From contig NZ_VCJO01000007.1 of NCBI RefSeq assembly GCF_009712475.1, forward strand, positions 62,001 to 126,000: 64,000 nt of DNA, given 5' to 3'. The translations under genes were made by a program, and so were the position numbers. Shown here one piece after another: positions 57,682 to 64,000 of this stretch. The notes beneath the pieces were generated by a model that was not told the origin of the DNA, made no database searches, and was given only the letters and a program-made list of their open reading frames with translations. This DNA is from Micromonospora sp. CP22. GTDB taxonomy: Bacteria; Actinomycetota; Actinomycetes; Mycobacteriales; Micromonosporaceae. The stretch's first letter is position 1, and the number at the start of each line of letters is the position of its first letter.

Positions 57682-58670
57682 CGTGTCGTCCCCCGGGTGC
57701 GGGCGTGCCGCGCAGCGGCCACGAAGCGCACCATGTCCAGCAGCCAGTCTCGGTCGGTACGCAGTCGCAGGTGGGCGGCGCCGGCCGCCCGCAACGCCGC
57801 GGAGATCTCCGCACGTTGGGCGGCGGCCGCCGCCGCGTAACGGTGCCGCAGGCGCGGATCGGCGGTCTGCACCTCGTGCAGTTCGCCGGTCTCCGGGTCG
57901 ATCACCGGAAGCACGCCGACGTCGGGCAGCTCCAGCTCTCGCGGATCGACCACCTCGATCGCCAGCACGTCGTGTCGTACCCGCAGCTTGCGCAGCGGGC
58001 GCGCCCACTGGGCGGGCGGGGCGAGGAAGTCGGAGATCACCACGGCGACGCCCCGCCGCCGAGGTGGACGGTTGAGCATGTCCACCAGCGCGCCGAGGTC
58101 TCCCCGGCCCGGCCGGCTCTCGGTGCCGGCGATGGCCCGCAGCATCCCCTGGGCCTCCTTGCGCCCGGAGCGGGCCGGCAACCGGACCAGGCGACCCGGT
58201 CCCGCCGGTACGGCGGGTCGACCCCGCCGAGGCGCCGGGGTGTCCGCTCCGCTGCCCACGACGGCTCCGATGCGGTTGCCGCCCCGCACGGTCAGGTGCG
58301 TGATCGCGGCAGCCGCCGCGATCACCACGTCCCGCTTGAGCCACCGGCCGGTGCCGAAGTCCAGGCTCGCCGAGAGGTCCACCGCCAGCCAGGTCTCCAA
58401 CTCGCGGTCGGCCACCGTACGCCGCACGTGCGCGGTGGTGGTGCGGGCGGTCACCGGCCAGTCCATCCGGCGTACGTCGTCGCCGGGACGGTACTCGCGC
58501 GACTCGCCGGCCTCGCTGCCCGGTCCGGGCAACAGGCCCGCGTAGTCACCCTGTAGAAGCCCGTCGAGCTTGCGGGTCACCATCAGTTGCAGCCGGGACA
58601 GCACGGCACCGGAACGGTTGGCGACCGCCAGGTGGTCCGGCTCGCCGGGTCGAGGGGTGGTCGATGTCAC
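57678..58670 (-). CDS. DUF58 protein
   Basis: A 330-residue cytoplasmic protein of the DUF58 family: DYAGLLPGPGSEAGESREYRPGDDVRRMDWPVTARTTTAHVRRTVADRELETWLAVDLSAS covers the core, where REYRPGDDVRRMDW and VDLSASLDFG are family marks. It is homologous to mycobacterial Rv1480 and works with MoxR and VWA proteins. GTG 58670 overlaps the MoxR stop (GTGA 58667-58670); an upstream GTG at 58688 is less likely. Confidence 0.9.
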   Translation of the reverse strand: MTSTTPRPGEPDHLAVANRSGAVLSRLQLMVTRKLDGLLQGDYAGLLPGPGSEAGESREYRPGDDVRRMDWPVTARTTTAHVRRTVADRELETWLAVDLSASLDFGTGRWLKRDVVIAAAAAITHLTVRGGNRIGAVVGSGADTPAPRRGRPAVPAGPGRLVRLPARSGRKEAQGMLRAIAGTESRPGRGDLGALVDMLNRPPRRRGVAVVISDFLAPPAQWARPLRKLRVRHDVLAIEVVDPRELELPDVGVLPVIDPETGELHEVQTADPRLRHRYAAAAAAQRAEISAALRAAGAAHLRLRTDRDWLLDMVRFVAAARHARTRGTTR

Positions 58671-59773
58671 GGCCGCTGCCCGGGCCACCCCGAGGTAGGA
58701 GCCACCGCCCCGGCGGGCGGGGTGGCCTGCTGCCGGGGTGCCACCGACGGCAGCGGGATGGTCGACATCACCCGGTGCACCACGTGGTCGGCGGGGACGT
58801 CGTCGGCGAGCGCGTCGTAGCTGAGCACCAGCCGGTGCCGCAGGATGTCCGGCGCGATGTCCTGCACGTCCTGCGGCAGGGCGTAGTCCCGCCCGCGCAG
58901 CAGGGCCAGCGCCCGGGTGGCCCGCACCAGCCCGAGCGAGGCCCGGGGGCTGGCACCGTACTGGATCAGTTGCGCCACGTCGGGCATGCCGTGTTCCGCC
59001 GGCGCACGCGTGGCCAGCACCAGCCGGACCGCGTAGTCGACCAGGGCGTTGTGCACGAAGACCTGGTCGGCCTTGTGTTGCAGGGCGACCAGGTCGTCGG
59101 TGTCGAACACGGCGACGGGCTCGGGCGGGGCCACCCCCATCCGGTAGACGATCTCCCGCTCCTCGGCATCGGTCGGATACCCCACGACGATCTTCATGAG
59201 GAAGCGGTCCCGCTGCGCCTCCGGCAGCGGATAGACCCCTTCCTGCTCGATCGGGTTCTGCGTCGCCATCACCAGGAACGGGTTCGGCACCCGGTGGCTC
59301 TCGCCGCCGATCGACACCTGCCGCTCGCTCATCACCTCCAGCAACGCCGACTGCACCTTGGCCGGGGCCCGGTTGATCTCGTCGGCGAGCAGGAAGTTGA
59401 CGAAGACCGGCCCCAGCTCGACGTCGAACTTCTCACTGGACTGCCGGTAGATCCTGGTGCCCATGATGTCGGCCGGCACCAGGTCCGGGGTGAACTGCAC
59501 CCGGGCGAACGACCCGCCGACCACCTTGGCGAGCGTCTCCACGGCGAGGGTCTTGGCCACTCCCGGTACGCCCTCCAGCAGACAGTGCCCACGGGCGAGC
59601 AGCGCGACGAACATTCGCTCGACCATCCGGTCCTGCCCGACGATCACCCGCTTGATCTCGAACAGCGCCCGCTCCAGCAGGGTGGCGTCCTGCGCCGGGG
59701 TGGTCGGCGGCGCGGACGCCTGCGGTTGTGCCCCGTTCGGCGGCGGGGCGTCGGGCGTGGTCGGCTGGGCCAC
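58667..59773 (-). CDS. moxR: MoxR-family AAA ATPase
   Basis: A 368-residue AAA+ ATPase. A Pro-rich N-terminus of about 30 residues precedes Walker A GVPGVAKT (68-75), Walker B LLADEINRA (about 116), VMATQNPIEQEG (sensor 1) and the GVYPLPEAQRDRFLMK arginine finger region. MoxR proteins act as chaperones for VWA-containing complexes. The three-gene set moxR-DUF58-VWA is the mycobacterial arrangement. GTG 59773 follows GGAGGACCA. Confidence 0.92.
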   Translation of the reverse strand: MAQPTTPDAPPPNGAQPQASAPPTTPAQDATLLERALFEIKRVIVGQDRMVERMFVALLARGHCLLEGVPGVAKTLAVETLAKVVGGSFARVQFTPDLVPADIMGTRIYRQSSEKFDVELGPVFVNFLLADEINRAPAKVQSALLEVMSERQVSIGGESHRVPNPFLVMATQNPIEQEGVYPLPEAQRDRFLMKIVVGYPTDAEEREIVYRMGVAPPEPVAVFDTDDLVALQHKADQVFVHNALVDYAVRLVLATRAPAEHGMPDVAQLIQYGASPRASLGLVRATRALALLRGRDYALPQDVQDIAPDILRHRLVLSYDALADDVPADHVVHRVMSTIPLPSVAPRQQATPPAGAVAPTSGWPGQRP

Positions 59774-59996
59774 TGGTCCTCCACAGCGTGATCGGTCGTC
59801 GCGGCGTGTGCGGTAACAAGCCTCGCATGCCCGCCTGAGTACCGACGGAGGGAGCGACCGATTTTCGCCCCACCGTTCCGACACGGAGGAATCGCCGATC
59901 ACCAGTGGACAAAAGCCACCCCGGCGTGTGTACCATTCTTCCGTCGCCGGGCGGCTTCCCCCGTGGCCGCCCGGCGCTCACTCTTCCCCGCCGACC

Positions 59997-60002
59997 TAGA
60001 CT
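59997..60002 (+). promoter_or_regulatory. -10 box for leaderless small Zn-type gene
   Basis: TAGACT 7 nt before ATG 60010. The GAGCGGG in between is a weak ribosome site at best. Confidence 0.5.
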
Positions 60003-60009
60003 GAGCGGG

Positions 60010-60276
60010 ATGACCCACCCCGACATCCCCACCGAGGCACTGCCCTGTTCGGCGCGTGGGTGTCAGGCCCGCGCCCGCTGGGCGCTGCGCTGGAACAATC
60101 CTCGGCTGCACCCGCCCGAGCGGCGCAAGACCTGGCTCGCCTGCGAGGCGCACCGGTCGTCGCTCGGTGACTTCCTCGACGCACGAGGCTTTCTGCGTGA
60201 GGTCGCCCCGCTGCCGGGATCGCCTACGCTCGAAGAGTGGACGCGTACAACGAAAAGTCAGCCCGGTGAGCGATGA
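60010..60276 (+). CDS. Small conserved actinobacterial protein with Cys/His cluster
   Basis: An 88-residue protein. Cys at residues 13 and 18 (LPCSARGCQARARW) and Cys-x2-His later (TWLACEAHRSS) could bind one zinc ion, with RWNNPRLHPPERRKTWLAC as the conserved heart. It is common in actinomycetes next to PH-domain membrane proteins, and its function is unknown. The stop overlaps the GTG of the next gene by 11 nt (60266-60276), so all three genes to 62280 are likely coupled. Confidence 0.78.
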   Translation: MTHPDIPTEALPCSARGCQARARWALRWNNPRLHPPERRKTWLACEAHRSSLGDFLDARGFLREVAPLPGSPTLEEWTRTTKSQPGER

Positions 60277-60796
60277 CGCGGCTCCGGCCCCGAACTCGGC
60301 CGGGCCGATCAGCCCGCTCGAACCGTGGCCGGACACCGTCCAGTGGCAGTCGATCTCGACCGACCTGATCTGGGTGGAGTTGCTGCGGCTGGCGATCGGG
60401 GTCGCCTTCGTCTCGGCCGTGCTCGGGGTCAGTTGGGTGCTGACCGACTCCTGGACGGTCCCCGCGGCGCTCGGCGCGGTCGGGCTGTTCGCGCTCTGGC
60501 GCGCGGTGACCATCGTTCGGGCGGTACGCGCCTGGGGCTACGCCGAACGTGAGGACGATCTGCTGGTCCGGCACGGCCTGCTGGTGCGTCGGCTCTCCAT
60601 CGTCCCGTACTCGCGGATGCAGTTCGTCGACGTCAGCGCCGGCCCGCTGGAGCGGGCGTTCGACCTGGCGACCGTGCAGTTGCACACCGCCGCCGCGGCC
60701 AGCGACGCCCGGGTGCCGGGGCTGCGTCCCGCCGAGGCGTCCCGGCTGCGGGACCGCCTGACCGCACTCGGCGAGGACCGGGCGGAAGGACTGTGA
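60266..60796 (+). CDS. PH-domain membrane protein (bPH2/YdbS-like)
   Basis: A 176-residue protein with two transmembrane helices (WVELLRLAIGVAFVSAVLGVSWVLT, WTVPAALGAVGLFALWRAVTIV) and a C-terminal bacterial PH-like domain (DLLVRHGLLVRRLSIVPYSRMQFVDVSAGPLERAFDLATVQLHTA). Its GTG lies inside the previous gene. The family is paired with a larger, multi-PH protein, as here, and is thought to help resist membrane stress or peptide antibiotics. Confidence 0.87.
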   Translation: MSDDAAPAPNSAGPISPLEPWPDTVQWQSISTDLIWVELLRLAIGVAFVSAVLGVSWVLTDSWTVPAALGAVGLFALWRAVTIVRAVRAWGYAEREDDLLVRHGLLVRRLSIVPYSRMQFVDVSAGPLERAFDLATVQLHTAAAASDARVPGLRPAEASRLRDRLTALGEDRAEGL

Positions 60797-62280
60797 GCGG
60801 GTCGGCCGGTCCGGATCCGGACCGGGCTCCAGCCACCACCGACGATCGGGATCAGGTCGGGGCCGCTCACGACCCACCGGACGCGGGTCAGCCGTCCGAC
60901 GACACCGCGTCGGCCGGGCCTGCACCGGCCGGATCGGGGCCTCCGCCCGTCGGATCGGCCGGGCCGACGCAGGAGCAGCCGGCCCGGCAACGGCTCCATC
61001 CGTTGAGCCCTGCGTTGCACGGTGCCAAGTCGCTGGCCGTGGTCATCGCCGGGCTCTCCTGGTCGACCCTGTCCCGGGTCGGGTTCGGCTGGTTCGTCGC
61101 GATGGTGATCGTGCTCGCGCTCGGCGCGAGCGTGCTGGCCGTGATCAGCTGGTACAACACCGGCTACCAGGTGGTCGGGCGGGAGTTGCGCATCCACGAG
61201 GGGTTGCTCTGGCGGCGTACCCGAGCGATTCCGCTGGAACGACTCCAGGCCGTCGAGGTGGTCCGGCCGTTGCTCGCGCAGCTCACCGGGCTGGCGGAGC
61301 TACGGCTGGAGGTGGTCGGCGGCGGTAAGACCGAGGCGCCGCTGGCGTACCTCGGTGTCGCCGAGGCGGCCGTGTTGCGGCAGCGCCTGCTGGCTTTGGC
61401 GGGTCACCCCTCGACCGCGGTGGCGACGGGCGGGTCGCAGCCGGCCGGCACCGAGCCGGCACCGCCGTCCGGCCGGCCGCTGCACGCGGTGCGCAACCGG
61501 GACCTGCTGATCAGTCAGTTGCTGACCCCGCAGGCGTTCCTGCTGCCCTTCGGGGTGGCCTTCGTGGCGGCGCAGTTCCTGTCGGAGGGCTCCTGGTCCT
61601 TCATCGCGGTGGCCAGCACGCTCACCGCGATGGCCGGTGTCCTGCTGCAACCCATCCGCCGGGTCCTCGACGACTGGCGGTTCCAACTGGCCCGTGACGA
61701 GGACCGGCTGCGGATCCGCAACGGTCTGCTGGAGACCAGGTCGCAGACGGTCCCGTTGCACCGGGTGCAGACCGTACGGGTGGCCTGGCCGCTGCTGTGG
61801 CGGATGAAGGGCTGGCTCCGGCTCCGCCTGGAGGTGGCCGGTTACGCCGCCGGTGAGGCCGACGAGCGCGACCGGCCGGACCGGCTGCTGCCCGTCGGCG
61901 ACCAACCGACCGGCGAGATGATCGTCGCCGAGGTGCTGCCGGGGGTGGCGCTGTCGTCGTTGCCGCTGCGGCCACCGCCGCCCCGGGCCCGCTGGGTCAA
62001 CCCGTTGAGCCGCCACGTCCTCGGCGCCGGTCTGACCGAGCAGGTCTTCGCGGTCCGCTCCGGCCTGCTCACCCGCCGACTGACGATCGTGCCGTACGCC
62101 CGGTTGCAGAGCGTACGGGTGGTGCAGGGCCCGGTGCAGCGACTGCTCGGGTTGGCCACCGTGTACGCCGACACCGCCGGTGGGGCGGGTGCCGCGGCGG
62201 TGGACCGGGACCTCGCCGACGCCTGGGCGTTGGCGGCGGAGCTGACCGCGCGAGGCCGCGACGCCCGCCGCGTCGGCTGA
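60793..62280 (+). CDS. Multi-PH-domain membrane protein (YdbT-like)
   Basis: A 495-residue protein. The first 70 residues are a Pro/Gly/Ala-rich cytoplasmic tail. Three PH-like domains follow, each opening with (R)LRIH/(R)LRIRNG/FAVRSGLLTRRL..VPYARLQSVRVVQGP, separated by pairs of transmembrane helices (WFVAMVIVLALGASVLAVISWY, LTPQAFLLPFGVAFVAAQFL). The GTG overlaps the YdbS-like stop (60793-60796). The two form a YdbS/YdbT pair. Confidence 0.87.
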   Translation: MSGSAGPDPDRAPATTDDRDQVGAAHDPPDAGQPSDDTASAGPAPAGSGPPPVGSAGPTQEQPARQRLHPLSPALHGAKSLAVVIAGLSWSTLSRVGFGWFVAMVIVLALGASVLAVISWYNTGYQVVGRELRIHEGLLWRRTRAIPLERLQAVEVVRPLLAQLTGLAELRLEVVGGGKTEAPLAYLGVAEAAVLRQRLLALAGHPSTAVATGGSQPAGTEPAPPSGRPLHAVRNRDLLISQLLTPQAFLLPFGVAFVAAQFLSEGSWSFIAVASTLTAMAGVLLQPIRRVLDDWRFQLARDEDRLRIRNGLLETRSQTVPLHRVQTVRVAWPLLWRMKGWLRLRLEVAGYAAGEADERDRPDRLLPVGDQPTGEMIVAEVLPGVALSSLPLRPPPPRARWVNPLSRHVLGAGLTEQVFAVRSGLLTRRLTIVPYARLQSVRVVQGPVQRLLGLATVYADTAGGAGAAAVDRDLADAWALAAELTARGRDARRVG

Positions 62281-62318
62281 CCGGTCCGACGGTCAGAGCG
62301 TGGTTGAGGAGGCGCTGT

Positions 62319-63344
62319 TCAGCGTGGGGTGGGAATGGCGGGCGGCGACGCGGGCACCTCGTCAACGGCGGGTGGGTCGGTCGCGGTGCGGCGGGCCTTC
62401 CGGCGGGCCCACCAACGTTCGGCCCAACCGACCACCAGGAAGGTCATCCCGACGTACGCCCAGCCCACCAGCACGTCGATCACGTAGTGCTCGCCGCTGT
62501 AGACCAGGGTGAAGGTCATCGCCAGCGGATAGGCCAGCAGCAGCGGCCACCAGCGCAGCCGGACGCTACGCAGGAAGAACAGCACGACGAACAGGGCGAA
62601 GGCGGTGTGCAGCGACGGCATCGCGGCCACCGGGTTCGAGGCCAGTTGACCGGCGTTGAGCAGGTTGCCCGCCCCGTGCATGCCGAACGCCTTCCAGCCC
62701 CGGGTGGAGATCCGGGCGACCTCCTCGATCAGCCCGTTCTGCGCCGCCCACCAGGGCGGTGCGGCCGGGTAGAGGAAATAGGTGATCAGGCCGGTGGCGC
62801 AGAGGAAGAACCAGCGGCGCATGAACGCCGCCCACCGGCTGCGCTCGCGCATCCAGAGCACCGCAGCGGCGGCCAGCGCCGCCACGAAGTGTGAGAAGTA
62901 CACCCAGCTGACCAGGACGTCCCACCAGCGCACCTGCGGGTGGTAGAGGTGCTGCTGCAACCAGACGGTCGGCACCTGGCCGTCCATGGCCCAGCCGAAC
63001 ATCAGGCGGTCCGCCAGGATCAACTCGTAGGCGTGCGGCACGGTCCCGTCGTGGTAGGCGAACCCCCGGGACAGGTTGTAGGCCACCAGCAGCAGCACCA
63101 CCGGCACCCAGTCCCGGGCGAAGCGCAGGTGGCTGCGCCACGGACGATTGGAGTGCCAGGCGATGGTGCCGGCCCAGATCCAGAAGAACGCGTACACCGG
63201 ATCGGTGGGCAGGCCGATGACGAGCCAGCCCACCACGAAGGCGACGCCCCAGACCGACATGGCGATCACGCGGCGACGCCCGCCGTCGCGCGGGGCGGGC
63301 GGCTCGGCCGAGGCAGAGGGCTGGGGGTCGGTCATGGCAGACAT
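62319..63344 (-). CDS. PAP2-type phosphatase (membrane)
   Basis: A 341-residue membrane protein with about six helices. Phosphatase motifs are AMPSLHTAFAL (about 248) and GEHYVIDVLVGW (about 298), as in PAP2/AUR1-type enzymes acting on lipid phosphates or inositol phosphoceramide-like substrates. A long first loop precedes them (HDGTVPHAYELILADRLMFG). Start ATG 63344 is preceded by TAACCT 8 nt upstream; ATG 63335 is the other option. The divergent gene is a thioesterase. Confidence 0.85.
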   Translation of the reverse strand: MSAMTDPQPSASAEPPAPRDGGRRRVIAMSVWGVAFVVGWLVIGLPTDPVYAFFWIWAGTIAWHSNRPWRSHLRFARDWVPVVLLLVAYNLSRGFAYHDGTVPHAYELILADRLMFGWAMDGQVPTVWLQQHLYHPQVRWWDVLVSWVYFSHFVAALAAAAVLWMRERSRWAAFMRRWFFLCATGLITYFLYPAAPPWWAAQNGLIEEVARISTRGWKAFGMHGAGNLLNAGQLASNPVAAMPSLHTAFALFVVLFFLRSVRLRWWPLLLAYPLAMTFTLVYSGEHYVIDVLVGWAYVGMTFLVVGWAERWWARRKARRTATDPPAVDEVPASPPAIPTPR

Positions 63345-63447
63345 CGCGGACAAGGTTAGCGGCGACCTGCGTACGACCCGACGCAGGAGCACCTGCGGCG
63401 TCGTGGCGCATCTGCCCGGCCGCGTGGTCCGGGTCTCCGCGAGCACC

Positions 63448-63453
63448 TACGCT
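63448..63453 (+). promoter_or_regulatory. -10 box for leaderless thioesterase gene
   Basis: TACGCT 6 nt before ATG 63460, the same box and spacing as at the acyltransferase gene (29296-29301). Confidence 0.55.
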
Positions 63454-63459
63454 GTGCCC

Positions 63460-63864
63460 ATGCGGGAGCAACCGGATCAAGCCCTGGCCCCGGGTCTGAC
63501 CGCCCGGGTCGAGTTGACCGTCACCGACGCCGACACCGCTCAGGCGCTCGGCTCGGGTGACGTCCCGGTGCTCGGCACACCACGGGTGCTGGCCCTGGCC
63601 GAAGCGGCGACCGTGGCCGCGACCGCCCGTGACCTGCCGAGCGGTGCCACCACCGTGGGCACCCGGGTGGCGTTGGCGCACCTGGCCGCCACCCCGGTGG
63701 GCCGTACGGTCGTGGCGCAGGCCCGGCTGACCGAGGTCGACCGTCGCCGGTTGGTCTTCGAGGTCGACGTCACCGAGGGCGGGCAGACGGTCGCCGAGGG
63801 GCAGGTGGAGCGGGTCCTGGTGGACCGCGCCCGGTTCGTACAACGCGCCGGTGCCGCGACATGA
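63460..63864 (+). CDS. FlK-like acyl-CoA thioesterase
   Basis: A 134-residue hotdog-fold protein: LAPGLTARVELTVTDADTAQALGSGDVPVLGTPRVLALAEAATVAATA, then TVGTRVALAHLAATPVGRTVVAQARL and RRRLVFEVDVTEGGQTVAEGQVERVLV. This is the fluoroacetyl-CoA-specific thioesterase/FlK-like family, whose members hydrolyse small acyl-CoAs. ATG 63460 is preceded by a TACGCT box and no ribosome site. The stop overlaps the ATG of the next gene (63861-63864). Confidence 0.84.
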   Translation: MREQPDQALAPGLTARVELTVTDADTAQALGSGDVPVLGTPRVLALAEAATVAATARDLPSGATTVGTRVALAHLAATPVGRTVVAQARLTEVDRRRLVFEVDVTEGGQTVAEGQVERVLVDRARFVQRAGAAT

Positions 63865-64000
63865 CCACGGTGGGCCGGTTCGTCGAGGTCGCCGACCGGG
63901 TGTTCGTGCTCCGTGAGCCGGTGCTCGCGGTCAACGTCACGCTGGTGCTGGGCGACGGCGCGGCGCTGCTGGTCGACACCCTGTCCACCACCGGTCAGGC
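63861..64000 (+). CDS. MBL-fold metallo-hydrolase (partial, runs off right edge)
   Basis: The first 46 codons are present: MTTVGRFVEVADRVFVLREPVLAVNVTLVLGDGAALLVDTLSTTGQ. The N-terminal beta strands and VADRVFVLREPVLAVNVTLVLGDGAALLVDTLS are the opening of the metallo-beta-lactamase fold; the HxHxDH motif lies beyond the window. Its ATG overlaps the thioesterase stop, so the two are translationally coupled. Confidence 0.8.
   Translation, partial: MTTVGRFVEVADRVFVLREPVLAVNVTLVLGDGAALLVDTLSTTGQ

Overview
The window is chromosomal DNA from a high-GC actinomycete. The best fit is a Micromonosporaceae member close to Micromonospora or Salinispora. The reasons are the very high GC with GTG starts, many apparently leaderless genes, the MurD2/MurL pair, an LpqY-type trehalose transporter, and a gene order at the right end resembling mycobacterial moxR1-Rv1480-Rv1481-mabA-inhA-hemH-NfeD-SPFH. 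No rRNA, tRNA, prophage, insertion sequence or CRISPR array was seen, so this looks like core and near-core chromosome rather than an island.

Left part (1-21 kb): a trehalose-type ABC system begins off the left edge (lpqY and the start of its permease). Then come a RusA-like protein, a small conserved protein, a TetR regulator, a divergent pair of carbohydrate enzymes (GH63-type glucosidase and amylo-alpha-1,6-glucosidase) and a GT4 glycosyltransferase. Next are a membrane Ser/Thr kinase, a DUF1707/LiaF-like protein, a DUF457-type hydrolase coupled to an amidohydrolase, a MobA-like nucleotidyltransferase probably starting at CTG, a coupled pair of saccharopine dehydrogenase-type genes, a family A DNA polymerase, a broken alpha/beta hydrolase, a GyrI-like protein and a methyltransferase.

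Middle (21-43 kb): a dual-HTH MerR regulator is divergent from an erythromycin-esterase/DUF6194 fusion. An NgcEFG-type amino-sugar ABC operon follows with its SIS isomerase and RpiR regulator. Next are an acyltransferase, the MurD2 (-) and MurL (+) genes of the alternative D-glutamate route in peptidoglycan synthesis, a PucR regulator, a SpoU methyltransferase, an ArsR-VOC operon, a KptA fragment, a large XRE/NB-ARC/TPR regulator, a GRDP-like protein and a TPP enzyme preceded by a coupled upstream ORF.

Right part (43-64 kb): penicillin-binding protein, membrane protein, NfeD-SPFH pair, beta-lactamase-family hydrolase, AI-2E permease, DUF3097, a conserved hypothetical, HAD phosphatase, ferrochelatase, FabI and FabG. 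Then come a small-ORF region with a hairpin that can hide a near-perfect Shine-Dalgarno, VWA-DUF58-MoxR, PH-domain proteins, PAP2 phosphatase, thioesterase and the start of an MBL-fold protein.

Outside the genes, the strongest signal is a four-copy family of long inverted repeats (3185-3241, 29198-29259, 33586-33645, 42753-42812). They share outer arms while the inner arms differ between copies but stay complementary. Two copies supply the stop codon of the adjacent gene. Other non-coding signals are several strong terminators, two minisatellite arrays, a 26-bp perfect palindrome, and a repeated pattern of a -10 box 5-8 nt before the start codon.
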